Origin: Rhodobacter sp.
Lineage (GTDB): Bacteria; Pseudomonadota; Alphaproteobacteria; Rhodobacterales; Rhodobacteraceae
Direction of reading: 5' to 3'
Assembly: GCA_020250125.1 (NCBI GenBank)
Contig: JADCEL010000016.1
Coordinates: 1-64,000 of the forward strand
DNA: 64,000 bases
Positions 1-8,600 of this stretch are shown here, piece by piece. Position 1 is the first letter of the stretch. Each line of letters starts with the position of its first letter. The notes below the pieces were generated by a model that saw only the letters and a list, made by a program, of their open reading frames with translations, ran no database searches and had not been told where the DNA came from. The translations under genes were made by a program, and so were the position numbers.

Positions 1-111
1 ACACGGCGGCTTCGCGGTCGGATCCGCCCTGCTCCAGCAGCTTGCGCGACCGCAGACGCCGGTCGGGGCGGAAAATGCTTGTCCAGAGATCGGTTTCAGG
101 CGATCTTCACG

Positions 112-474
112 TCAGTCGGCATGCCACTTGGGGAATGTCGGCTCAAGTTCATCATTCTTGGCAAGACGGGTCCCGATCTGCTCCACTGTAAGAAAGAGCG
201 CATCCGGCCCGTTCAGCATGTAGGGCTGCCACGGTTTTTCATGCACATAGGGGGCGATGCGGAAGACCCCCGGCTCCAGCCCCTTCGTTTCTGCGTATCG
301 CCAGAGCGTGTAGGAACCGAACATGATCACCGCCTTGCGGTCGCTGATCTGCGGCTCTGGATCAAGCTCGCCGACAAAGGGGACAACCTTGTGCCATGAA
401 TGGAGAATTCCGAGTCTTTCCAGGGCATGCGCCAGTTTCTGTGTGTCCTCGAAAGCTTGAAGAATCCACTGCAT
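112..474 (-). pseudogene. 3'-truncated ATP-grasp-like (DUF4343-type) protein
   Basis: A 120-residue frame starts MQWILQAFEDTQKLAHAL and matches my memory of the N-terminal region of ATP-grasp proteins with a DUF4343-type pre-domain (motifs FGSYTLWRYAE and PGVFRIAPYVHE). The start is supported by a GGAGCATGAGACA ribosome-binding context. Family members run to roughly 250 residues, with nucleotide-binding residues in the second half. Here the recognisable match stops near residue 100 and the frame ends soon after at TTPFPKWHAD-like unrelated residues and a stop. I infer a remnant whose 3' part was lost by recombination or frameshift. Base composition is softer than in the GC-rich genes downstream, which fits a mosaic left edge. 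Family assignment is moderate and loss of function is inference. Confidence 0.45.
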
Positions 475-874
475 ATTGTCTCATGCTCCATCAGGCGCTG
501 TAGCGCGGGATACCACGTCGTCATAGCTAGGCCAATGAAGGGCAGGCAGCTTGCGACCACCTTCCAGGCATTATGCCCGCCACCCGGAGGGACCGACGGT
601 TCGGCCCCGGACAGGATCGCGCTACGGGCGTTCAACGGGTTGCACGTCATGCCCGTCGGACTGATATCCAGTGCCGGATGCCACAAAGGGCTTGGCGCAC
701 CATAGCCTGGGCTGTAAAACCCTGCCATGGTGGCCAGACGCATCCAAATCTGCTGCGGCATTCCCTGCTGACATCCGTCGGGCGGGCCGGTCTTTTCGTT
801 TCCAAACCAGAACGAAGTTGCTAAGCCCTTCCGGCACGCGCCGAACGGCACCGCTTGCGCAAGGGGACGGGACG
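475..874. other. Intergenic stretch before cysS
   Basis: These 400 bases hold only overlapping, unrecognised open frames on both strands (for example 400-705 plus and 327-884 minus). None has a convincing ribosome-binding site or family signature. The stretch lies between the divergent ATP-grasp remnant and cysS, so promoters for both are expected here, but I could not identify a clear -35/-10 pair. The long minus frame is uninterrupted across the region, so a taxon-restricted hypothetical gene is not fully excluded. Confidence 0.3.
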
Positions 875-2332
875 ATGACAACAATCAGGCTGCACAATAC
901 GAAGACGCGCCGCAAGGAAGACTTCGTGCCCATCGACCCTGCGAATGTGCGCATGTACGTCTGCGGCCCCACCGTCTGGGACCGCGCGCATCTGGGCAAT
1001 GCCCGCCCGGTGGTGGTGTTCGACGTGCTGTTCCGCCTGCTGCGGCATGTCTACCGGCCGGATCATGTGACCTATGTGCGCAACATCACGGATGTGGATG
1101 ACAAGATCAACGCCGAGGCGCTGCGGCGGCGGCAGGCGGGTGCCCCCGGCACGCTGGAAGAGCTGATCCACCAGCGGACCGAAGAAACCATCGCCTGGTA
1201 TCATGCCGACATGGATGCGCTGGGCGCGCTGCGACCGACCTTTGAACCGCGCGCGACGGAATACATCGGCCCGATGGTGGCGATGATCGAAGCCCTGATC
1301 GCGCGCGGCCATGCCTATGCGGCCGAGGGCCATGTGCTGTTCGATGTGCGCAGTTATGCCGCCTATGGCCGCCTGTCGGGCCGGTCGGTGGATGACATGA
1401 TCGCGGGCGCGCGGGTCGAGGTGGCCCCGTTCAAGCGTGACCCGATGGATTTCGTGCTGTGGAAACCGTCCGACCCCGAAACCCCCGGCTGGAACAGCCC
1501 CTGGGGCCGGGGCCGCCCCGGCTGGCATATCGAATGCAGCGCCATGAGCCATGAACTGCTTGGCCCCGCCTTCGACATCCACGGCGGCGGCATCGACCTG
1601 CAATTCCCCCACCACGAGAATGAAATCGCCCAAAGCCGCTGCGCCCACCCGGACGAAGGCTTCGCCCAGGTCTGGCTGCACAACGAGATGCTTCAGGTCG
1701 AGGGCAAGAAAATGTCCAAGTCGCTGGGCAACTTCTTCACGGTGCGGGATTTGCTGGATCAGGGCGTGCCGGGCGAGGTGATCCGGTTCGTGCTGCTGGG
1801 TACGCATTATTCCAAGCCGATGGACTGGACGGCAGAGAAGGCGAACCAGGCTGCTTCAACCCTGCGGAAGTGGTGGGAAATTGTTTCTGGTGGCGAAGCT
1901 GCGCCATACCCTTCACCCGCTGTAATCAAAGGGCTTGCCGACGACCTCAACACTGCTGGCGCAATCGCTGTGCTCCACATGTTGGCGAATGCGGGAGACG
2001 CTTCGGCGCTCCTTGCTTCTGCACGTCTGCTCGGGCTGCTGGAAGAAGGGGCGGGTGGCTGGACCGCGCCGATAACCGGGTCTGGATTCATTTCCATCGC
2101 TGGACCAGTTGTACAGGCCGTTGGAACTGTCAGCCCACCGCCATTCCAGCCCCTTATCGATGCTTTGTTGAAGCAACGCGCTGAAGCCCGCAGAACGAAG
2201 GATTTCGTAAAGGCGGACGAGATCCGGGCTAGCCTTGCTGTGATTGGCTTGCTCATCACCGACAGTTCAATTGGCCAAGAATACACATTCGCGCCCGGCT
2301 TTGACCCGGCAAAGCTTTGGACTCTGAAATGA
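875..2332 (+). CDS. cysS: Cysteinyl-tRNA synthetase
   Basis: Class Ia aminoacyl-tRNA synthetase that charges tRNA-Cys with cysteine in the cytoplasm. The product is 485 residues, a normal length. The HIGH-type motif is in [13 protein letters not shown] near the N-terminus, zinc/cysteine-binding segments are WHIECSAMS and HHENEIAQS, and the KMSKS loop is [11 protein letters not shown]. The ORF track opens at 671, but the extra N-terminal 68 residues are unlike the family. ATG 875, preceded by AAGGGGACGGGACG, gives the standard [12 protein letters not shown] start. The 3' third, from about 1820, uses far more A/T-ending codons than the 5' part: line 2161-2220 is 32/60 GC by my count against 41/60 for 1501-1560. 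This suggests a recombinant allele. All core motifs are intact. Confidence 0.95.
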   Translation: MTTIRLHNTKTRRKEDFVPIDPANVRMYVCGPTVWDRAHLGNARPVVVFDVLFRLLRHVYRPDHVTYVRNITDVDDKINAEALRRRQAGAPGTLEELIHQRTEETIAWYHADMDALGALRPTFEPRATEYIGPMVAMIEALIARGHAYAAEGHVLFDVRSYAAYGRLSGRSVDDMIAGARVEVAPFKRDPMDFVLWKPSDPETPGWNSPWGRGRPGWHIECSAMSHELLGPAFDIHGGGIDLQFPHHENEIAQSRCAHPDEGFAQVWLHNEMLQVEGKKMSKSLGNFFTVRDLLDQGVPGEVIRFVLLGTHYSKPMDWTAEKANQAASTLRKWWEIVSGGEAAPYPSPAVIKGLADDLNTAGAIAVLHMLANAGDASALLASARLLGLLEEGAGGWTAPITGSGFISIAGPVVQAVGTVSPPPFQPLIDALLKQRAEARRTKDFVKADEIRASLAVIGLLITDSSIGQEYTFAPGFDPAKLWTLK

Positions 2333-2356
2333 TGCGGTGTGACTCCAGTTGTGCAA

Positions 2357-2545
2357 GTAGGGGGGGCTGTCTGCCCCCCTCGGCCTGCGGCCTCACCCCC
2401 CGAGGATATTTCCGAACAGAAAATGGACCTTTAGAGGTTCAGTCAGGCCTGGCTGCACCATTTGGGATGGACGCGCAGCCCGGCCACTACCCCCATTTTC
2501 TGTTCGCAAGTATCCCACGGGGGTGCGGGGGTGTGAAACCCCCGC
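2357..2545. repeat. Paired inverted intergenic element with hairpins
   Basis: Visible structure: hairpin GGGGGGC-TGTCT-GCCCCCC at 2361-2379, then CCCCGAGGATATTTCCGAAC...CAGAAAATGG (to about 2426), about 65 bases of spacer, then the approximate reverse complement CCATTTTCTGTTCGCAAGTA...ACGGGGG (2493-2525), and a second hairpin GCGGGGGT-GTGAA-ACCCCCGC at 2525-2545. The two halves are thus an inverted pair of one module. From memory, the GAGGATATTT...CAG-AAAATG block is a frequent intergenic palindromic element in Rhodobacterales. It fills the gap between cysS and cimA and could serve as a bidirectional transcription stop. Confidence 0.7.
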
Positions 2546-2642
2546 TGCGACGGCCCGGCCCAGAGCACGGCCAAAGTCTTGGCAATCCATTAAGACACTC
2601 TTGTAATGTATTGAAAAGTCGTATTTCGCCTTCTGTCCCACG

Positions 2643-4304
2643 GTGGGCAAACCGCAACGGACACCCCGGATGACCCGCGAACGCCTTTCCCTCTTCGACA
2701 CCACCCTGCGTGACGGGCAGCAGACCCAAGGGGTGCAGTTCTCCACCGCTGAAAAGCGCCAGGTCGCGGCGGCGCTGGATGCGCTGGGGGTCGATTACAT
2801 CGAAGGCGGCTGGCCGGGGGCCAATCCGACCGACAGCGAATTCTTCGCCGGGGCCCCCCGGACCCGCGCCACGATGACCGCCTTCGGCATGACCCGGCGC
2901 GTCGGCCGGTCGGCGGAAAACGACGATGTTCTGGCCGCCGTGCTGGATGCGGGTACCCCTGCCGTCTGTCTGGTGGGCAAGGCGCATGACTTTCATGTGA
3001 CCACCGCGCTGGGCGTCACGCTGGACGAGAATCTGGCCGCGATCCGCACCTCTTTCGCGCATCTGCGCACAAAGGGGCGCGAAGCCATTCTGGATGCCGA
3101 GCATTTCTTCGACGGCTACCGCGCCAATCCCGCCTATGCCCTGGCCTGCCTGCGCGCGGCCCTGGACGAAGGCGCACGCTGGGTCGTGCTGTGCGACACC
3201 AATGGCGGCACCCTGCCCGCCGAAGTGGGGCGGATCACCGCCGAGGTGGTGGCGGCCGGCGTGCCGGGCGACCGGCTGGGCATCCACTGCCATGACGACA
3301 CCGGCAATGCCGTGGCCAATTCGCTGGCGGCGGTGGATGCGGGCGCACGCCAGATTCAGGGCACGCTGAACGGCCTGGGCGAACGCTGCGGCAACGCGAA
3401 CCTGACCACGCTGATCCCGACGCTGCTGCTGAAGGAACCCTATGCCAGCCGGTTTGACACCGGGGTCACGCCTGCGGCGCTGGCCGGTCTGACGCGCATC
3501 AGCCGGATGCTGGACGATGTGCTCAACCGGGTGCCGCAGCGGGCCGCGCCTTACGTCGGCGCTTCGGCCTTTGCGCACAAGGCGGGGCTGCATGCCTCGG
3601 CCATCCTGAAAGACCCGGCGACCTATGAACATGTTGCCCCGGACCTGGTCGGCAATGCCCGCGTGATCCCGATGAGCAATCAGGCCGGGCAATCCAACCT
3701 GCGCGCGCGCCTGCTTGCCGCCGGAATAAAGGCTGATCCGAACGACCCGCGCCTGCAACGCATCCTCGAGGTGGTCAAGGAACGCGAGGATCAGGGCTAT
3801 GCCTATGACGGTGCGCAGGCCAGTTTCGAACTGGTGGCGCGGGCCGAACTGGGCCTGCTGCCGACCTTCTTCGAGGTCAAGCGCTACCGCGTGACGGTGG
3901 AACGGCGCAAGAACAAGTATGACCGCATGGTCAGCCTGTCCGAGGCGGTGGTCGTGGTGAAGATCGGCTCCGCCAAGATGCTGTCGGTCAGCGAAAGCAT
4001 GGACGAGGCGGGCACCGACCGCGGGCCGGTCAACGCGCTGGCCAAGGCGCTGGCCAAGGACCTGGGGCCTTATCAGGCGGTGATCGATGATCTGAGGCTG
4101 GTCGATTTCAAGGTTCGGATTACCCAGGGCGGCACCGAGGCGGTGACACGGGTGATCATCGATTCCGAAGACAGCGCCGGGCGGCGCTGGTCCACCGTGG
4201 GGGTTTCGGCCAATATCGTGGACGCAAGCTTCGAGGCGCTGCTGGATGCGATCCAGTGGAAACTGATCCGCGACGTGGGCCGGCCGGTGGAGCAGCCCGC
4301 GTGA
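2643..4304 (+). CDS. cimA: (R)-citramalate synthase
   Basis: DRE-TIM metallolyase of the CimA/LeuA family. It condenses pyruvate with acetyl-CoA to citramalate, an entry to 2-oxobutyrate and isoleucine independent of threonine. The catalytic segment FDTTLRDGQQTQGVQFS is near residues 14-30 and the metal-binding IHCHDDTGNAVAN near 220. A C-terminal LeuA-type regulatory dimerisation domain starts around residue 410. Length 553 matches the citramalate-synthase subtype. The ORF opens with GTG 2643; ATG 2670 is an alternative that removes nine residues. The stop overlaps the start of the next gene (GTGA). Other homologues (2-isopropylmalate or homocitrate synthase) are less likely because of length and the QQTQG wording. 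Confidence 0.9.
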   Translation: MGKPQRTPRMTRERLSLFDTTLRDGQQTQGVQFSTAEKRQVAAALDALGVDYIEGGWPGANPTDSEFFAGAPRTRATMTAFGMTRRVGRSAENDDVLAAVLDAGTPAVCLVGKAHDFHVTTALGVTLDENLAAIRTSFAHLRTKGREAILDAEHFFDGYRANPAYALACLRAALDEGARWVVLCDTNGGTLPAEVGRITAEVVAAGVPGDRLGIHCHDDTGNAVANSLAAVDAGARQIQGTLNGLGERCGNANLTTLIPTLLLKEPYASRFDTGVTPAALAGLTRISRMLDDVLNRVPQRAAPYVGASAFAHKAGLHASAILKDPATYEHVAPDLVGNARVIPMSNQAGQSNLRARLLAAGIKADPNDPRLQRILEVVKEREDQGYAYDGAQASFELVARAELGLLPTFFEVKRYRVTVERRKNKYDRMVSLSEAVVVVKIGSAKMLSVSESMDEAGTDRGPVNALAKALAKDLGPYQAVIDDLRLVDFKVRITQGGTEAVTRVIIDSEDSAGRRWSTVGVSANIVDASFEALLDAIQWKLIRDVGRPVEQPA

Positions 4305-5077
4305 CGGTGGCCGCCTGCGCCGCGCTGGTGGAGCGTGGCGATCCGGACCGGTTCCTTGCGGTGATGGCGGCCCCGGTGGCGGCACGGGCACCGCTTCTTG
4401 TGCTGTATGCCTTCAACCTGGAGGTGGCCCGCGCCCCCTGGGTGACGCAAGAGGCGATGATCGCCGAGATGCGGCTGCAATGGTGGCGCGACACGGTCGC
4501 GGCCATGGCAGGGCCGGGGCCTGTGCGCGAGCATGAGGTGGCAGCCCCGCTGGCCGAGGTGGTGCGCGGCCGGCGTCTGCCGCTGGCGGTCATTGACAGG
4601 CTGATCGAGGCCCGGCGCTGGGACATCTACCGCGACCCTTTCGAAGACCGGGCTGCTTTTGATGCCTATCTGGAAGACACCGGGGCGGGGTTGATGTGGC
4701 TGGCCGCATCCGCCCTTGGCGCCCCGCCGGAGGTCGAGCCTGCGGCCCGTGCGGCGGGCTGGGCGGCGGGTCTTGCCGCCTTCCTGCGCGCCGTGCCGGA
4801 ACTGGAGGCCCGCGGGCGGCGGCCCCTGGTCGACACCCGGGCCGGGGCCGTGGCCGGGCTGGCCCGGGACGGTCTGGCGCGGCTGGCCGATGCCAGAAGG
4901 GTGCGGGGCCGGGTGCCGCCGGGTGCCCGGGCGGCGTTCCTGTCCGGCTGGCAGACCGAGGCGCTGTTGCGCCAGGTGCTGGCCGACCCGCGCCGGGTGG
5001 CCGAAGGCAGGCTGGGCCTATCCGAATTTGCCCGCAGGGGCGGACTGGTCTGGGCGGCGATCACCGGCCGCTGGTAG
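4301..5077 (+). CDS. Squalene/phytoene synthase family protein
   Basis: A 258-residue member of the trans-isoprenyl diphosphate synthase superfamily (squalene/phytoene synthase Pfam family). Segments LLVLYAFNLEVAR and EMRLQWWRDTV correspond to the first conserved helices, and YRDPFEDRAAFDAYLEDTGAGL to the middle region. The first aspartate-rich motif of true phytoene synthases (DxxxD) is not obvious and the C-terminus is short. The likelier relative is the short alphaproteobacterial/mitochondrial NDUFAF6-like branch rather than carotenoid CrtB. GTG 4301 overlaps the cimA stop, so translation is probably coupled; the upstream ATG 4256 would lie deep inside cimA. A role in complex I assembly or lipid metabolism is inference only. 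Confidence 0.7.
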   Translation: MTVAACAALVERGDPDRFLAVMAAPVAARAPLLVLYAFNLEVARAPWVTQEAMIAEMRLQWWRDTVAAMAGPGPVREHEVAAPLAEVVRGRRLPLAVIDRLIEARRWDIYRDPFEDRAAFDAYLEDTGAGLMWLAASALGAPPEVEPAARAAGWAAGLAAFLRAVPELEARGRRPLVDTRAGAVAGLARDGLARLADARRVRGRVPPGARAAFLSGWQTEALLRQVLADPRRVAEGRLGLSEFARRGGLVWAAITGRW

Positions 5078-5617
5078 GCAGGGCCGTGGTACCGGGTCTG
5101 CACAAAGATATCAAAGGGTTACACCTGCACTGCGCGGCGGCTTGCGAACCGGGCCGCACCCGCTTGGGACCGGTCAGGAACGCACCGCGCCGGGGCATCC
5201 GTCATCCCGGAGGGTGGCCGTCCGGTCTGTTATCCGCGCCGAAGTCCGCCCTTGCGGCGGCATCCGGCCGTCCCCCGAAAACGCAAAAGCGCAGGGGCAC
5301 GGCCCTGGCCCCCGGCCACCCCTTGGGACACAAGGCCCCCGGCGGCCGGGACGCAGCCACAGCCCGCCCCGGCCCGGTGCAAGGGAAGGGAAAGATGATT
5401 CGCTGCCTTCGAATCGGCAGTTTGCGGTGCGCTTCGGGCCTCCGTACGCCCCCCGGCGTCACATGTCGAGGTTGATCGCCCAAAGCCGAGGATTGTAACC
5501 CGTCCCGCCACTGGTGCAACGCCGCCACAGGGCGGCGTCTTTCGGAAATTTCGAAAGTGTTAACCATGCTTGGCGTTTGAACGCCGCGCAGGAACTGTCT
5601 AGCCGCAGAAGCAAGGC
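5078..5617. other. 540-base non-coding gap before surface-protein genes
   Basis: No frame here has a recognisable product; the long plus-strand ORFs are GC-rich shadows. The last 100 bases hold a hairpin followed by T-rich sequence (listed separately) and the words GTGTTAACCATGC near 5560. TTAACCAT resembles a half-site for the cell-cycle regulator CtrA of alphaproteobacteria. That is a weak hint only. Confidence 0.4.
5519..5543 (+). terminator. Hairpin with trailing T-rich tract
   Basis: ACGCCGCC-ACAG-GGCGGCGT forms an 8-bp stem with a 4-base loop and is followed by CTTTC. It has the shape of an intrinsic terminator for transcription arriving from the cimA side, or an attenuator in the leader of the DUF11 gene. 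The T-tract is short, so efficiency is uncertain. Confidence 0.45.
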
Positions 5618-8600
5618 ATGGTGAAACCACCTGTGCCGAGCCAGCTTCTTGCGGTGAGAAAAGTGCTCCGAAGTGCAATTCTTGTTGCGTCCGCGCTTGT
5701 CGGACTGTCAACGCCTGTGCTGTCACAGGGGTTGCCGACCCATGACTGGGTGGTGAACGTCGAAAACGAGGGGTCCAACATCCTGCCGGCGGGAAGTCTG
5801 GCGGCATACGTTGTTACAGTGGACAACGAGCCGGGCACATCCGCGCCTGCCACAGTCATCAATATCCCTGTTCCCGCCACAACGACCTTCGCCGGTGCCA
5901 CCGGCACGATCACGGGCTGCGCGGTTTCGGCTGGCGTCGTAAGCTGCACCGTGCCGGCGCTGGCCCCTGCTTCGCGCGCAGACATGGTGATCCGGTTTGC
6001 GACCGTCGAAGAGGGGGTGATCGCGGTGACCCCGACCATTCCTGCACCCGACGCCGACCCGGTCAACAACACCGAGACGGTGACGACGACGATCACCAAA
6101 GGTGCCGACATCGATTTGTCAATCACCGGGCCGGACACGGCGGCGGCAGGAAGCAGGGTCAGTTATGTGATCACGGTGAAGAATCTCGGTCCCTATGATG
6201 CGGACAGCTTCGAGTTTGATTTCCCGGTTCCGACCGGCCTGGGCGCGATTGCCCCGCCGCCGGGATGCACGCTGTCGGGAAGCAGCTATTTCTGCTCCGG
6301 GCTGGCGCTGGCCCCGAATCTGTCGCGGACATTCACCTTCAGCGGGACGCTGGGCGTCGAGTCGTTATCGACCGTCACGCTGTCGGCCAGCCTTACAGAG
6401 AGCATGCCGCTTGACCCCAATTCCGGTAATGACAGTGCGGTCAAGAATACCGCCGTGACGGCGGGCAGCGACGTGAAGGTCACCAAGTCCCGCGCCCCGT
6501 CCGGAATATTGACCGTGGGGCAGACCGTGACCTTCACGCTGACCCCAAGCTACAGCGGCGACGTGCCGAACGACCTGACGATGGAAGACACGCTGCCGGA
6601 GAATTATTCGCTGGTCGCAGTCACGCCTGCGCCCGGCAGCGACTGGACCTGTGAAACGGCCGGGCAGACCGTCAGCTGCGACAAGCCGTCGGGGTCGGTG
6701 GCGGGGCTGAATGTTCCGCTGGGGGTCGTGACGCTTGAGGTCCGGGTTGTTGCGCAGGGCACCCCCGTGAACGAGGTGGTGATCGCGTCCGCCCAGCCCT
6801 TCGATCCTGATCTGACCAACAATCGGGCGACCGATGGCGGTGCCACAATCCAGCCGCCACTGATAGACTCCATAGACCTTGCCATCCGCAAGACAGGCCC
6901 GAATCCGCCGCTGGTCGTGGTGGGAAACAGCTACAACTTCCAGCTCAGCGCGCAGAATCTGGGAACCGTGGGCTTCTACGGCACAGTCCAGATCGAGGAA
7001 CTTGTTCCGGCGGGCCTGACTGTGACCGCGATCAGCGGGGGCCCGACCTGGACCTGCACACCCCCCACTGCCCTTCCGCTTGCCGGACCGGCGACAATCC
7101 CCTGCCTGCGGGTCTATACGCAGGCCAATCCGCTGGCACCGAATGCCACGACGCAGCCCGGCATCACCGTGACAGCGACGGTCACGGCAAGCGGCCCCAT
7201 CAGAAACGGTGCGCGGGTGACCGCCATCGGGGGCAATCTGCCGGACCTTGTTGAGGAGAATGATGAGACCCAGTTCGAAGTCGGCGGCAGCAATCCGGGG
7301 GACGCGGCCGATATCAGTATCCTCAAGACGGCGCGGAATGCGACCGTGGACGCGGGCGAGGTGCAGATCTATGACCTGCAGATCGTCAACAGCGGCCCAA
7401 GCGCCTCAACCTCGGTGACGTTGATCGATGATCTGACCAGGCTGATCAACACCAATACCTCCGGGCCGAATGCCGGCTATGTCTCGACGGTGGTCACACC
7501 GGGAGATGCCTCGGGGATGACCTGTTCTGTCGCTCCGGTCGGGCAGGCGGTACGGCAAACCTGCAACATCACCACCTTGCCGGTCTGCACGGTCAACGCC
7601 AATTGCCCCACGCTTGTAGTAACGGTCAGACCGGGGGGCAATGGCGGACCCCGGACGAACACCGCCACCGTGGACTCCGCGGTCACGGCCGACCCCAACC
7701 GGGCCAACAACGCCGCCACAGCCGGTTTCACGGTCAACCCGCGCGCGGATGTGACGGTACAAAAGACCGCCACGCCCGATCCCGTTCGGGCCGGGCAGAA
7801 CCTGATCTACGTGATAACCGCCAGGAACCTGGCGAACGGGCTGAGTGCCGCCGGCAATGTCACGATCACGGACATCCTTGCAGACGATCTGACGTTCCTG
7901 TCCGCTGTTGCCTCCAAGGGAGGGCCCTGTGCCAGCACGCCGATACCCGGCAGCGTGACCAGTGCGGCCGGAAACAACAACCGCATCGAATGCAATCTGG
8001 GCACCCTGAACAACGGCACGCAGCAAACCGTGACCGTCACGCTGCGGCCGAACCAGAGTTTCAGGGGCACCAGCCTGACAAACACGGTTGACGTGACCAC
8101 CTCGACCACCGAGACGGATACGCTGAATAACCGTGCTTCCGTCACGACCCGGGTGATCGACCCGCGCTTTGATCTTCTGGTCGGCAAGACCGACAGCGTG
8201 GACCCTGTGACCGTGGGTGATGACACGGTCTATGCCATTCGGGTCCGTAACCTCGGCCCGTCCGCGGCCGAGGCTGTTTTGGTCGTTGACACACTCCCGG
8301 CAGCCTTCCTCAGTTTTCAATCCCTGACGGCACCACCCGACGCGACCTGTGCGGTTGCCGCCACAAGCGATGTTGTCGGCGGAACGCTGAGCTGTTCCTT
8401 TCCCTTCCTTGCGGCGGACGAGATCCGGGATATCGAGGTGACGATGCGCGGTGTGGCGCGGGGCGTCGCTGTCAACGCTGTCGAGGTTTCTGCCGACGGG
8501 TCTGACCAGTTCGACATTCAGCCGCTTAACAACACGGCCAGTCAGAATACCACCGTCCGCAGCCGCGTGGATGTGGAGGTGACAGGCAAGGTGCCCAGCA

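Noticed and set aside
1-106. Minus-strand frame reading TDLWTSIFRPDRRLRSRKLL at the left edge
   Set aside because: Has coding flavour but no start codon after the stop at 107-109, runs off the window, and I could not place it in a family.
2487-4391. 634-residue minus-strand ORF opposite cimA
   Set aside because: Antisense shadow; cimA on the plus strand has full catalytic motifs.
5395-5430. TTCGAAT word with flanking CTGCC/GGCAG stem, checked as a tRNA T-arm
   Set aside because: No acceptor stem, anticodon arm or overall cloverleaf could be drawn around it.
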